A stretch of DNA of 64,000 bases from an uncultured Lachnospiraceae bacterium (lineage in GTDB: Bacteria > Bacillota > Clostridia > Lachnospirales > Lachnospiraceae), in contig CAJTSB010000007.1 of the NCBI GenBank assembly GCA_910578825.1, forward strand, positions 1 to 64,000, given 5' to 3'. Below, piece by piece: positions 17,182 to 28,297 of the stretch. Every line of letters starts with the position of its first letter. Within the stretch, counting starts at the first letter, position 1. Made by a program: the position numbers and the translations under genes. The notes beneath the pieces are model-generated. The model was not told where the DNA came from. It made no database searches and saw only the letters and a program-made list of their open reading frames with translations.

Positions 17182-18026
17182 TCTGCGCCAGCAATAATCT
17201 CGGTCAGCTCCTGTGTAATAGAACCCTGGCGCGCCCTGTTATATTTCAATGTCAAATCACTAATCATTTCATCTGCATTGCTTGTTGCTGAATCCATCGC
17301 CTGCATCCTGGCGCCGTTTTCACTGGCTACTGCCTCCACCAATGCCCCATAAAAGAGGCTGGTAAGATACTTGGGAATGATCAAATCCAGCGCTTCTTCC
17401 TCATTCGGCTCATAGTTCATCAGCAGATTGCTGTCTGCCTCCTGTAACTCGGCATCATCAAATTCTACCGGAAGCAATTTTATCAATGTGGGCTCATGGC
17501 TTACCGTATTCTTAAAATGCGTGTACGCCAGATAAATTTCTCCAATCTCACCCTTACTGAATGCCTCCAAGACTTCCTTACAGATTGTAATCGCATCCTC
17601 ATAAGTAGGACCTTCTATTACGTCAGAATAATCCGCCTTAATCTCATAACCCCTGCGCACCAACTGCTCCTTTGCCTTACGCCCAATCATATAAATCCAG
17701 GCGTCATCTACGGCAATACCGCTGCTTGTGACAAGTTTTACAATATTGGAATTGTATCCGCCCGCAAGTCCTCGGTTTGACGCAATCGTTATAATTGCTT
17801 TCTTATTTGAATCACCTGCTTTTAAATAAGGATGATTCAGATTTCCGCTCCTTGCAAGCATGGAAGTCACGGTCTGATACATATGGTTGAAATATGGATT
17901 GGACTGCTCTGCACGGTTCCTCGCTTTCTGCAATTTAACAGTAGAAACAAGCTTCATGGCTTTTGTGATTTGCTGCGTACTCTGTATGCTGCCTTTTCTT
18001 CTTTTTATGTCCCTCATGGACGCCAT
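17169..18026 (-). CDS. atpG: ATP synthase gamma subunit
   Basis: 285 aa, the central rotor stalk. The N-terminal helix MRDIKRRKGSIQSTQQITKAM and C-terminal helix (about 245-285) form the coiled-coil shaft; the middle is the Rossmann-like domain with TIASNRGLAGGYN. AGGTGGTG lies 7 nt before the ATG. The final codons are part of hairpin 4 of the intergenic array. Confidence 0.97.
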   Translation of the reverse strand: MASMRDIKRRKGSIQSTQQITKAMKLVSTVKLQKARNRAEQSNPYFNHMYQTVTSMLARSGNLNHPYLKAGDSNKKAIITIASNRGLAGGYNSNIVKLVTSSGIAVDDAWIYMIGRKAKEQLVRRGYEIKADYSDVIEGPTYEDAITICKEVLEAFSKGEIGEIYLAYTHFKNTVSHEPTLIKLLPVEFDDAELQEADSNLLMNYEPNEEEALDLIIPKYLTSLFYGALVEAVASENGARMQAMDSATSNADEMISDLTLKYNRARQGSITQELTEIIAGAEAIS

Positions 18027-18091
18027 AATGATTCACCACCTAACTGATTATTTCCTGCATATAACAGGAACTTCTCAAATTTCTGCTGTCT

Positions 18092-20147
<2,056 letters not shown>

Positions 20148-20160
<13 letters not shown>

Positions 20161-20663
20161 GTGCTCTCACCTATTTCCTTTAATGTCTCATCCACCAAAG
20201 CATCCTGAATGGATGTATCAATAGAGGCTGTAACAACTTTTCCTGCCATCATAGAGGCAATCGCAATCATCTCCTGCTTTGCCTCGTCCATCACGCGTTT
20301 CTTCTCCAACATGGCTTCCTCGTTGGCGCGCTTGATGATTCTTGCAGCCTCTTCCTTTGCCTCATCCACAATCTTTGCTTCATTCTTTAAAGCTTTCTGG
20401 CGGGCCTCACTTAATATTTCCTCCGCTTCTTTCTCAATACCCTTAAGTTTCTGGTCGTATTCCTCTTTTACAGCGGCGGCCTCCTCTTTGTCCTTGCGCG
20501 CCGTATCAATATCGTTTTTGATACGCTCCTGTCTGTCTTTCAACATCTTCTTTGCCGGGTTAAACAGCAAATAAGACATCATCGTGAACAGAAAAAGGAT
20601 TGCAAGCAGAGAAAGCAGGGTATCATGCAATAGCTGGGGGTTTAAGCCAAATAATTGTTCCAA
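20148..20663 (-). CDS. atpF: ATP synthase b subunit
   Basis: 171 aa: one N-terminal membrane helix (about 10-30) then a long charged coiled coil with heptad Ala/Glu/Lys composition, the outer stalk of Fo. The TTG at 20663 is taken as start because AAAGGAGG lies exactly 7 nt upstream; the ATG at 20681 would place that ribosome site inside the coding region. Confidence 0.93.
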
Positions 20664-20707
20664 GGCCGTGCCTCCTTTCATTATATATTGCGCATAAAGG
20701 TATGCCT

Positions 20708-20725
20708 GATAAGGCGTTCCTTATC
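20708..20725. repeat. Small hairpin in the atpE-atpF gap
   Basis: GATAAGG and CCTTATC enclose CGTT in the 82-nt gap between atpE and atpF. There is no T-run, so it is probably a processing or stability element. Confidence 0.45.
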
Positions 20726-20745
20726 ATTGTGCTGCGTTTCGCTCC

Positions 20746-21130
<385 letters not shown>

Positions 21131-21207
21131 TCCCGTCCGGTCGGTTTCCCCATATTTTATCCTGACCGGGGAACGTGTCAGCACATGTCAGGAAATTCCT
21201 GAACATC

Positions 21208-21942
21208 CTATTCTTCCTCGCCAATCGCGTTGCTGATATAGGTCATGGTCAGCATACAGAACACATAGGTCTGGATGCAGCCGGAAAAGATATCAAAATA
21301 TGCATGTAATGCACCCGGCCAGAAGTATGCGATCTTGGACAGCAGCGCATAAATCAATGCCATGATGATTGTTCCTGATAAAATATTAGCGAAAAGACGC
21401 AATGACAGGGAAACCGGCACAGCAAGCTCGCTGATTACGTTAATAGGGAACCAGATGGGCAGCCATGGCGGCAGCGGTGAACACATATCCACCCAGATTT
21501 CTTTCGGCGTCTGATGTTTAAACTGGTTAAAATGAATCAGTATAAAACTCAGCAACGCCAACGGAAATGTCACGCCGTAGTCCGCAGTGGGCGGACGCAG
21601 TCCAAACAACCCGGAAATATTGGAAATCAAAATAAAAATAAATATGGTTCCAATATAATTAACAAACTTGTCTCCACTTTTTCCCATTACACCGTGAACC
21701 ATCTTGTCTAACATTTCCACAATCAGTTCCACTATGTTCTGAAAACCTCCCGGCACATCCGAGGCGCGTTTCATCACCCGGTTTGCCGCAATCGAAAATG
21801 CCAGCAATACCAATATGATAATCAACGTGCACACATGAGTCGTCGTAATCCAAAAGGTATGTCCAAACAATTCATAGGAAAACAGTCCGTGCACCATAAT
21901 ATCTATGTCCGAACTGGAAGACAATAAAATCGCATCCTGCAC
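21208..21942 (-). CDS. atpB: ATP synthase a subunit
   Basis: 244 aa with five or six membrane helices; the Fo stator that forms the ion half-channels. The essential Arg is in SLSLRLFANILSG (about residue 160), and the last helices carry SGCIQTYVFCMLTMTYI. The GTG start follows AGGAGGTGAGA. The 265-nt spacing to atpB's downstream neighbour is interrupted by the dispersed repeat. Confidence 0.97.
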   Translation of the reverse strand: MQDAILLSSSSDIDIMVHGLFSYELFGHTFWITTTHVCTLIIILVLLAFSIAANRVMKRASDVPGGFQNIVELIVEMLDKMVHGVMGKSGDKFVNYIGTIFIFILISNISGLFGLRPPTADYGVTFPLALLSFILIHFNQFKHQTPKEIWVDMCSPLPPWLPIWFPINVISELAVPVSLSLRLFANILSGTIIMALIYALLSKIAYFWPGALHAYFDIFSGCIQTYVFCMLTMTYISNAIGEEE

Positions 21943-21980
21943 TCTCTCACCTCCTTAATATTATGTTTTATTTATATTCA

Positions 21981-22415
21981 TCAATCTGAATTTACAGATG
22001 ACTTTTCAGAATCTAACGGCACATCCTTATGTCTGCGCAAAATATATTTATGGAACAGGGGCTGTAAATATGCAGAAACTTTCAATCCCATGACTCCTAA
22101 AAACATAACGAGCGGATTTCCCACCTCGAAATACCATGCAGCGACAAAAGTCCCTATCACAACCACGTAACGCAATACCGACCAGAATCCTGTCCGAACC
22201 GGGTTTCCGGTAGATGCCATTCCATCCACGGCATCCAAAATGACTATCGCCATATTGATCGCCATACCAATTGCCAGAAGAATACCAATCCACAATCCCA
22301 TTGTATACTGCTGCTTATCGTTTACAAACCACATGCCGGTAAGCTGAACAAGCATTCCATAAATTACAATCCCGGCAATCAGCTCCGGCAGCACCGGATT
22401 AATCCTCTTTAACAT
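21981..22415 (-). CDS. ATP synthase subunit I-like membrane protein
   Basis: 144 aa with four hydrophobic helices. Its position between the AtpZ-like gene and atpB, and its size, identify it as the AtpI/subunit I-type protein thought to help c-ring assembly or ion uptake. AAGGAGAA precedes the ATG at 22415, which lies inside the end of the preceding gene (17-nt overlap). The longer frame to 22568 is rejected. Confidence 0.75.
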   Translation of the reverse strand: MLKRINPVLPELIAGIVIYGMLVQLTGMWFVNDKQQYTMGLWIGILLAIGMAINMAIVILDAVDGMASTGNPVRTGFWSVLRYVVVIGTFVAAWYFEVGNPLVMFLGVMGLKVSAYLQPLFHKYILRRHKDVPLDSEKSSVNSD

Positions 22416-22722
22416 GGTGATTCTCCTTTTCCTCCCGACCATAGTCCCCGGTTGGCATTTCCCCATAACCGGGTTGTTTCCTGCGTATGCCTCTGCCCCT
22501 GGACGGGCTCTCCCGGGAATAAATTTTCTTAGCCATGATAAAGATGTTGCGAAATCCCGCCAATGCACCTATCACAAACAATGGAATCACAATCCAGTCT
22601 ATGGAAAATCTTTTTCCAAGAAAAACACCTGCGATTGTGCATAAAAAAACAGGCACCAACATGTTAATTCCAAACTGCGTAATCAAGGCCAATGAACGGT
22701 ATACGCTTTTGTCATATTTCAC
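22399..22722 (-). CDS. AtpZ/AtpI-family membrane protein
   Basis: 107 aa: two membrane helices (about 15-35 and 42-62) with the glycine pattern VFLGKRF that defines the AtpZ family, then a basic hydrophilic tail. First gene of the ATP synthase operon, as in many Firmicutes; it may assist Mg2+ or ion supply or assembly. GTG at 22722 is chosen with GGGAGG 8 nt upstream; an in-frame GTG at 22731 overlaps that site. Confidence 0.78.
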   Translation of the reverse strand: MKYDKSVYRSLALITQFGINMLVPVFLCTIAGVFLGKRFSIDWIVIPLFVIGALAGFRNIFIMAKKIYSRESPSRGRGIRRKQPGYGEMPTGDYGREEKENHHVKED

Positions 22723-22768
22723 ATGAGGCACCTCCCAGTTGTTTTTCTATTATTTCCCTATAAGGGAT

Positions 22769-22797
22769 ATTATATCTATTTTTACTACAAATGTCCA
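22769..22797 (-). promoter_or_regulatory. ATP synthase operon promoter
   Basis: TGGACA (22792-22797), 17 nt, TATAAT (22769-22774) on the minus strand, about 45 nt upstream of the first gene. Confidence 0.75.
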
Positions 22798-22825
22798 TTC
22801 ATTCCGCATTAATTTTTTACATTTC

Positions 22826-23311
22826 TTACAACACGATCCGAACTTCACGCTCCGTATGGCTGTATTGGTAATAGCGCACCCCGGCTGCGTCCATCATCCG
22901 CTTGGAAGCCATGACCGATGGCGTGCCATCGTACTTATCACTCTCATAAATTACTGTCCGGATGCCCGCCTGAATAATCGCCTTGGCGCATTCATTACAG
23001 GGGAACAAAGAAACATAGAGTTTCGCGCCCTCCAGGCTGCCACCGCGATAATTTAAAATCGCGTTTAGCTCACTGTGCGTCGTATAGAGGTACTTGTTAT
23101 CTATATTATCTCCTCCACCATTCCATGGAAACTCATCATCCGAACAGCCATTGGGAAATCCGTTATATCCCATGGACAAAATTTTGTTATCCTGGCTGAC
23201 GATACAAGCCCCCACCTGGGTATTGGGGTCTTTGGAGCGCATTGCAGATAACATGGCAACCCCCATAAAATATTCATCCCATGTAATGTAATCTTCTCTT
23301 TTATTACTCAT
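22826..23311 (-). CDS. dCMP deaminase family protein (ComEB-like)
   Basis: 161 aa. Zinc-dependent deaminase converting dCMP to dUMP for thymidylate synthesis. Zinc ligands and catalytic Glu are in THSELNAI (about residue 75) and the PCNEC motif (about 104). WDEYFMGVAMLSAMRSKDPNTQVGA is a typical N terminus. The ATG at 23311 follows AGAGGTAAG; the frame to 23356 overlaps upp and is rejected. Last gene of the tsaC-phosphatase-upp-deaminase cluster. Confidence 0.92.
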   Translation of the reverse strand: MSNKREDYITWDEYFMGVAMLSAMRSKDPNTQVGACIVSQDNKILSMGYNGFPNGCSDDEFPWNGGGDNIDNKYLYTTHSELNAILNYRGGSLEGAKLYVSLFPCNECAKAIIQAGIRTVIYESDKYDGTPSVMASKRMMDAAGVRYYQYSHTEREVRIVL

Positions 23312-23324
23312 TCTTACCTCTTTT

Positions 23325-23954
23325 CTATTTTGTGCCGAAAATCCGGTCACCAGCATCCCCTAGACCTGGCACAATATAGCCGTGCTCATTCAATCTCTCA
23401 TCCAGGACGCCGATAAACATATCGACATCCGGATGCGCCTGTTTCATGGCTTCCACGCCTTCCGGCGCAGCTATGATGCACATAAAATGAATATGTTTCA
23501 CGCCCTTGTTTTTCAACATTTGAATGGCCTCTACCGCAGAACCTCCGGTTGCCAGCATCGGGTCTACCACAAATACCTCCCGCTCTGCACAATCTTCCGG
23601 CAGTTTACAATAATACTCCACCGGCTCTAACGTCTCCGGCTCCCGGTATAATCCGATATGACCGATCTTTGCTGCAGGGATAATTGCCAACACACCGTCT
23701 ACCATGCCAAGCCCCGCCCTGAGAATGGGGATAACGGCAAGCTTTTTCCCTTTAAGTTCCTTCACGGTTGTGGTACAAATCGGCGTCTCAATTTCTATAT
23801 CCACCAGCTCCAGTGCCCGTGTTGCTTCATAACACATGAGCATGGCGATTTCCCCGATGATTTTCCTGAAATCTTTCGATCCTGTCGTTGTCCTGCGTAT
23901 CCATCCTATTTTATGCTGAATCAGCGGATGTTCCATAATGATAACTTTTGCCAT
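23325..23954 (-). CDS. upp: Uracil phosphoribosyltransferase
   Basis: 209 aa. Converts uracil and PRPP to UMP in pyrimidine salvage. The PRPP-binding loop [14 protein letters not shown] (about residue 130) and the uracil-binding end [17 protein letters not shown] are diagnostic. Start at 23954 follows GAGGAGACAGG. Close spacing with the dCMP deaminase makes a small pyrimidine unit. Confidence 0.97.
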   Translation of the reverse strand: MAKVIIMEHPLIQHKIGWIRRTTTGSKDFRKIIGEIAMLMCYEATRALELVDIEIETPICTTTVKELKGKKLAVIPILRAGLGMVDGVLAIIPAAKIGHIGLYREPETLEPVEYYCKLPEDCAEREVFVVDPMLATGGSAVEAIQMLKNKGVKHIHFMCIIAAPEGVEAMKQAHPDVDMFIGVLDERLNEHGYIVPGLGDAGDRIFGTK

Positions 23955-23992
23955 CCTGTCTCCTCTCTGCTTTCCTTTCGTATCTCTGCCCG

Positions 23993-24451
23993 TCATTCTG
24001 TCTCGTTTAACATACTCACCAGTTTTTGAATCGTTTTATTCAACGTCTCATAGCATAACCCGTAAGATTGTAATGCACCGCCGTAAGGATTGAGTATTTC
24101 CAGTTCGTCTCCTACCAGCTCTGTCAGAACTTCCACATTTGCATACTTTGCCTGCTCATACTCTTCAAAAATCTTCTCTTTCTGCTCCGCCTCCATGGTG
24201 AGAATCAAATTCTCCGCAGACAAGTCCCCCTCCTCCAACTGACGAGACATCTTCTCCGGCATATTGACGCCGTTGCTAATCAGAACTGCCTCCACCTTTT
24301 GGTTCATAGGCTCCGGAAATAATACCACCAGCCCCCGACTCTCAATCTGAACCGGGTATTTCATGGTATACTCCTTCATGATTGCCTCTGCCATAGGAGC
24401 CCTGCTCGTTCCACTTTCACACACAAAAATAATTTTGCTGTACTGTTTCAT
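23993..24451 (-). CDS. Low-molecular-weight protein tyrosine phosphatase-like protein
   Basis: 152 aa. The N-terminal loop [14 protein letters not shown] is a CX5R phosphatase signature, and the fold matches LMW-PTP/arsenate reductase-like proteins. The general-acid Asp-Pro pair of classical enzymes is replaced in the LNPYGG region near the C terminus by Asn-Pro, so catalysis may be weak or altered. GGAGG precedes the ATG at 24451. It often follows tsaC in Firmicutes, as here. Confidence 0.8.
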   Translation of the reverse strand: MKQYSKIIFVCESGTSRAPMAEAIMKEYTMKYPVQIESRGLVVLFPEPMNQKVEAVLISNGVNMPEKMSRQLEEGDLSAENLILTMEAEQKEKIFEEYEQAKYANVEVLTELVGDELEILNPYGGALQSYGLCYETLNKTIQKLVSMLNETE

Positions 24452-24470
24452 TTGCTGCCTCCATCTTCTT

Positions 24471-25526
24471 TCACACCTCAATCACCTGATGCCCGGCCGC
24501 CTTCAACATGCGATTCATGATTGCCTGTCCAATTCTGGGCGTAGAGAAACTCTCTGAATATATGATGTCCACATTTTCCCGGTCAAACTCCCTTAATATT
24601 CCATAAAGATGTCTGGCTATCGTGTCCTCATCGTTCCTTGTTCCTATACTTTTGATGTTTCCATAGCGATAACCGCCGCAGCTTTCATCCGTTCCGATTA
24701 CCCCCGCATTCTTCCCGGATTCAATTGCTTCTCTTGTCAGATGATTGATTGCCTGTTGTACCTTCTCGTGCGCTCCATTGACCAGAATCAATTCTGCTTT
24801 GGGCGCGTAATGCTTATATTTCATTCCCGGAGCTTTGGGATGTATGCCAGAGTCTTCCTCCACAAGCCCCGGATCCATCCGTACTTCTCCGATTACTTCA
24901 CGTATCATATCAGGTGTAATATAACCCGGTCTTAACACCATTGGCGTCTCTTCCGAAAAATCTACAATCGTAGATTCAAGACCAATTCCAACCGCCCCTC
25001 CATCTAAAATCATGGGAATACGCCCGTCCATATCCAGCGCAACGTGTTCCGCCAGCGTCGGACTGGGTTTTCCTGATGTATTTGCGCTCGGTGCAGCAAT
25101 ATAACCGCCCGCTGCCTGAATCAGGTCACGCGCTACCTTATGGCCTGGCATACGCACTGCCACTGTGGACAGTCCCCCTGTCGTCTCATCCGGAACAATC
25201 TCCCGTTTCTCAAAAATCATCGTCAGTGGTCCCGGCCAGAACCGTTCCGCCAGCTTTCTTGCCTGAGCAGATATCCCAACGGCAATTTTTTCCAAATCTT
25301 CCATACAGGAAATATGTACAATCAATGGATTGTCACTGGGACGTCCTTTTGCCTCATAAATTTTTTTAGATGCCATAGGATTTAAGGCGTCTGCCCCCAA
25401 TCCGTATACCGTCTCCGTGGGAAACGCCACCAATCCGCCTTCTCGCAGTATCTTTGCCGCCGCCTCAATTTTTTGTCGGTTCTGAATGTCCTGACCCTCT
25501 ATGATTGTTTCGATAATTGTTTCCAT
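24471..25526 (-). CDS. tsaC: L-threonylcarbamoyladenylate synthase, Sua5 type
   Basis: 351 aa. Makes threonylcarbamoyl-AMP from Thr, bicarbonate and ATP for the tRNA t6A modification. The YrdC domain (about 15-215) has FPTETVYGLGADA, the KxR pattern KGRPSDNPL and SANTSGKPSPT; the C-terminal Sua5 domain (about 245-350) has PGMKYKHYAPKAEL. The length is the Sua5/YwlC form. Its leader contains a terminator and three related hairpins. Confidence 0.96.
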   Translation of the reverse strand: METIIETIIEGQDIQNRQKIEAAAKILREGGLVAFPTETVYGLGADALNPMASKKIYEAKGRPSDNPLIVHISCMEDLEKIAVGISAQARKLAERFWPGPLTMIFEKREIVPDETTGGLSTVAVRMPGHKVARDLIQAAGGYIAAPSANTSGKPSPTLAEHVALDMDGRIPMILDGGAVGIGLESTIVDFSEETPMVLRPGYITPDMIREVIGEVRMDPGLVEEDSGIHPKAPGMKYKHYAPKAELILVNGAHEKVQQAINHLTREAIESGKNAGVIGTDESCGGYRYGNIKSIGTRNDEDTIARHLYGILREFDRENVDIIYSESFSTPRIGQAIMNRMLKAAGHQVIEV

Positions 25527-25560
25527 GGTAGTTGCCTTTTCATTGAAATTTGCAGCTCAC

Positions 25561-25637
25561 GGGCTGTCGCCCTTCTATTCTCTTACTCGCAGTGTACGCT
25601 CAAGAGCTGTCGCTCTTTCGCTCTCGGGCTGTCGCCC
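25561..25637 (-). repeat. Three related hairpins in the tsaC leader
   Basis: GGGCTGTCGCCC (25561-25572 and 25626-25637) and AGAGCTGTCGCTCT (25603-25616) share the core GCTGTCGC while their outer pairs vary together. In the tsaC transcript each is a short stem with a GACA loop. Confidence 0.65.
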
Positions 25638-25650
25638 TATCAATTCCTCT

Positions 25651-25694
25651 AAAAAAGCATCTGCACTTGTGCAAGCACAGCGCAGATGTTTTTT
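25651..25694. terminator. Intrinsic terminator between the tsaC promoter and tsaC
   Basis: Arms containing CATCTGC and GCAGATG are flanked by A6 and T6, so it can work in both directions. On the minus strand it lies between the promoter at 25728-25757 and the tsaC start, hence it may attenuate tsaC or simply end the cwlD transcript. Confidence 0.7.
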
Positions 25695-25727
25695 ATCGCA
25701 ATTGGCACTGCTCGTAGCTATATGGAC

Positions 25728-25757
25728 ATTATATACCATGTTGGCAATTGTTGACAA
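25728..25757 (-). promoter_or_regulatory. Putative tsaC operon promoter
   Basis: TTGTCA (25752-25757), 18 nt, TATAAT (25728-25733) on the minus strand, starting 17 nt after the cwlD stop. Confidence 0.6.
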
Positions 25758-25773
25758 CTACTACATATGGTAG

Positions 25774-26502
25774 CTACTGCTGCGTTCCAACCGTATTTTT
25801 TGATGTGTTCTCCTTTTTATCCATATTCAGGCATTGTAAAATTCCAGTTTTTACCGCCTCGGCAACCTTCTTCTGATATTCCTCTGATTCCAGAAGTTTT
25901 GCCTCTTGATAATTACTGAGAAATCCACATTCCACGATTACAGTAGGAGATGGCGTTTTCTTTAAAAGAAAATAGCTTTCATTCGCTTTTGCCTGACGAT
26001 GATTCTGTGGGTCTAACTGCTGCACCAGAACATTCTGCAACGTCTCCGCCAGTTTTTTTCCTTCCTGCGACTGCCCATAATAAAAGACCTGCGCTCCTTT
26101 TATCGACTCATCTGGATAGCTGTTCTGATGAATGCTCACCGTAAAGACCGGGTCAGCCTTCGTAATAATCTCGCAGCGTTTGCGCATGTCTTCCACTTTC
26201 TTATTATTTGACGACTGCTCGTACAGTCCGCCGTCGTCCGTACGTGTCATAACGACTTTGATACCTTCTTTTTTCAGCAGTTTTTCCAACTCTTTGGCAA
26301 TTTTCAGGTTAATATCTTTCTCCTTAACATCTGTAATTCCTATTTTGCCTGGGTCGTCCCCACCGTGACCGGCGTCCACGACAATGCAGACATCCCCCGT
26401 CTGAGTTTTCAGACTGTCTACCATGTACGCTCCCCGCCTTGCAAAAAGGCAGGCGCCTAAGAGCAGCATTACTGCCATAAATACTTCTAATCTCTTTTTC
26501 AT
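25774..26502 (-). CDS. cwlD: N-acetylmuramoyl-L-alanine amidase (CwlD-like)
   Basis: 242 aa. A single N-terminal membrane anchor (about 8-25) is followed by an Amidase_3 domain. Zinc ligands are in VVDAGHGG, the KDINL Glu and SIHQNS; the catalytic Glu is in VIVECGFLSN. In spore formers CwlD acts with PdaA to make muramic-lactam in spore cortex; this role is inferred from size and anchor. AGGTGAAAAG precedes the ATG at 26502; a longer frame to 26562 adds nothing typical. Confidence 0.85.
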   Translation of the reverse strand: MKKRLEVFMAVMLLLGACLFARRGAYMVDSLKTQTGDVCIVVDAGHGGDDPGKIGITDVKEKDINLKIAKELEKLLKKEGIKVVMTRTDDGGLYEQSSNNKKVEDMRKRCEIITKADPVFTVSIHQNSYPDESIKGAQVFYYGQSQEGKKLAETLQNVLVQQLDPQNHRQAKANESYFLLKKTPSPTVIVECGFLSNYQEAKLLESEEYQKKVAEAVKTGILQCLNMDKKENTSKNTVGTQQ

Positions 26503-26595
26503 ACTTTTCACCTGGATATCTTTATAAATATCTATGATGAAACCATGGGAACTAGACTTCAAATATTAAGTTTGAGAAAGGAGCGTCTCAGACAC

Positions 26596-26946
26596 TCACT
26601 CGTTTACTTTCGTTTCATGGTGTTTGTCCAAAGACACCTTAACCGCCCTCACTATGTCCATCAATATATACATATCACGTACAGAACAGGAATCGAGAAG
26701 TTCTGCCAGTTCTCCCTTTAAAACAGTCTTACTGTTTCTGGGAACATCATAGAGAAGTTCATCTGTCTGTACACATAAAGCATCTGCAATACCAACCAAA
26801 ACAGACAAACTCAACTTGGTGTTCCCTGTTTCTATATGGCTCATATGAGTTGTGGAAATACCCACTTTTTCCGCTAACTGCTCTTGTGACAGTTTATATG
26901 CTTTTCTGAATTTACGTATGCGCTGTCCAATCCTATAATAATCCAT
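26596..26946 (-). CDS. XRE-family transcriptional regulator
   Basis: 116 aa. Cro/C1-type helix-turn-helix at about 8-62 (LAEKVGISTTHMSHIETGN), then a C-terminal helical part of unknown role. GGTGAGG precedes the ATG. It stands alone between cwlD and an AT-rich intergenic stretch that contains GTTGA/TCAAC half-sites of a possible autoregulatory operator (about 26980-27000). Confidence 0.85.
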   Translation of the reverse strand: MDYYRIGQRIRKFRKAYKLSQEQLAEKVGISTTHMSHIETGNTKLSLSVLVGIADALCVQTDELLYDVPRNSKTVLKGELAELLDSCSVRDMYILMDIVRAVKVSLDKHHETKVNE

Positions 26947-27100
26947 AAAGCCTCACCGCCCATATAATTTAATGTTAGTTGAATTGTATAGGCTCAACAA
27001 ATAATAATACATAAATTACAAGGACTAAAACCCGTCTATATAGTTTATTAAACTTAGGCTAATCAAATTATAATCCAAAAAAATTATTGCCCTGATACAA

Positions 27101-27214
27101 ATGGCAGATGCCGGAATTATATCTGAGGAAGAACGAGTAAAATATCATTTACAAACTGTGAAGAATGCAAATGTACTGAAAGAAAAATACGAAAAGTTTC
27201 ACGGCCTCCTCTGA
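27101..27214 (+). pseudogene. Short ORF, possible C-terminal gene remnant
   Basis: 37 codons ending with ...KEKYEKFHGLL. Amphipathic, protein-like composition but no ribosome site, and the frame is closed 30 nt upstream by a stop. It looks like the tail of a lost gene rather than an expressed peptide. The rest of the 306-nt gap 26947-27252 shows no gene. Confidence 0.3.
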
Positions 27215-27252
27215 TACATCCGGCAGGGTACTGTAACTTGCAAATTTTCACG

Positions 27253-27621
27253 TCAACGTGCATTTTCCAACTTCTTTATTGCGTCTTCTCTACTTCCAAC
27301 AAAGAAAAAATCGTTACCCTTATTAGATTCATATATAAAATCTTTTAACGGTTTGCTCGTATAATGCGTATAGTCTCCATAAAACGCAACCTTCACATTG
27401 TAATTCATAAATTTCTGGAGAATTTCACCTGCCAGACCATTGCTTAAAACGAAAAACTCTTCAGCAACATTCTTTTTGTTCAAAAGTATTCTATATGTGT
27501 CAGTTTCATATATGACTGTCATAACCAAATCAAGCGCAGACTGTATTTCTGTAATCAACTTGCCATCGCTTATAAGTTCTGCAATTTTAACATTATTTTC
27601 GTTTATTATTTTGATATCCAT
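27253..27621 (-). CDS. DUF4180 protein
   Basis: 122 aa, cytoplasmic. The pattern of a central AEEFFVLSNGLAGEILQKF helix, then VKVAFYGDYTHYTSKPLKDFIYESN and a final EDAIKKL is what I know as DUF4180, a family of unknown function. AAAGGAG precedes the ATG. It follows the HTH gene by 18 nt and shares its promoter. Confidence 0.82.
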   Translation of the reverse strand: MDIKIINENNVKIAELISDGKLITEIQSALDLVMTVIYETDTYRILLNKKNVAEEFFVLSNGLAGEILQKFMNYNVKVAFYGDYTHYTSKPLKDFIYESNKGNDFFFVGSREDAIKKLENAR

Positions 27622-27639
27622 AATTTCTCCTTTTTACGT

Positions 27640-28065
27640 TTATTGTGTTACGGTAGACAGTATCTCAAAAGCAACCTTCATAAAATCAACATTTCCCCAC
27701 AGAGTAACCCTGAGTTTATTTTCATATCCTAAATACTGTGTATGCATGGAAGACATGCCAAACTCCTGCGGTTTGCTGTTTAATGCCGCCGTAATCATAT
27801 TCACAATACGATTGCATTCCTCAGAATCATTAACCCTGATATCAACTACGGAAGACACGACCGTTTTGTTTTGGGAACATATCGCATCCTCTGGATTGTC
27901 GTGACCGGTTTTTTCTACAAATATACTCAGGTCATGACCGGTAATACACCAGCTCTTTCCTATTTTGTTGGCTTGTAATTTTCCCTCTCGAATATAACGT
28001 TGTATGGTTTTTGGATGCATGGATAGCAATTTCGCCACCTGCTCTACTGTATAATATTTTTCCAT
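27640..28065 (-). CDS. Excisionase-type helix-turn-helix protein
   Basis: 141 aa. The N terminus (YYTVEQVAKLLSMHPKTIQRYIREGKLQANKIGKSW) is an HTH_17/MerR-like DNA-binding motif. The C-terminal half (about 65-141) is an unassigned alpha/beta domain, so this is a regulator rather than a phage excisionase. No integrase is nearby. It has a consensus promoter and forms an operon with DUF4180; inverted AATTATTCC/GGAATAAT half-sites around the -10 and start suggest autoregulation. Confidence 0.75.
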   Translation of the reverse strand: MEKYYTVEQVAKLLSMHPKTIQRYIREGKLQANKIGKSWCITGHDLSIFVEKTGHDNPEDAICSQNKTVVSSVVDIRVNDSEECNRIVNMITAALNSKPQEFGMSSMHTQYLGYENKLRVTLWGNVDFMKVAFEILSTVTQ

Positions 28066-28098
28066 TCCTTATTATTCCCCATCTTGTTTATATTGGTA

Positions 28099-28127
28099 AT
28101 TATAAGGAATAATTCATTGATTGTCAA
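28099..28127 (-). promoter_or_regulatory. Consensus promoter of the HTH-DUF4180 operon
   Basis: TTGACA (28122-28127), 17 nt, TATAAT (28099-28104) on the minus strand. Confidence 0.8.
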
Positions 28128-28184
28128 TAGTCTATATGAAAATAGCAACAGCCTTTTCCTTTTATTGATCAAATCAGAATCATA

Positions 28185-28213
28185 TTGTCTATCAATTACC
28201 AGTATGTTATTAT
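28185..28213 (+). promoter_or_regulatory. Promoter of the thioredoxin-like/FnIII gene
   Basis: TTGTCT (28185-28190), 17 nt, TATTAT (28208-28213), about 85 nt before the start codon. Confidence 0.5.
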
Positions 28214-28297
28214 AATTTAAAATTCCATATTTTTTGTTTCTGGAAACCTTCTGCCAGAGACTGAAAATATGCATTAACGGAAAGGAGATCTTATTAA

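Noticed and set aside
25561..25637. CRISPR-like short repeats
   Set aside because: Only three hairpins with unequal spacing and different outer bases; no array or cas genes occur in the window.
25575..25757. 60-codon minus-strand frame before tsaC
   Set aside because: It would start inside a promoter -35, crosses the terminator and hairpins, and has no ribosome site.
26596..28065. Prophage or integrative element
   Set aside because: An XRE and an excisionase-like protein are present, but no integrase, att repeats or phage structural genes are seen.
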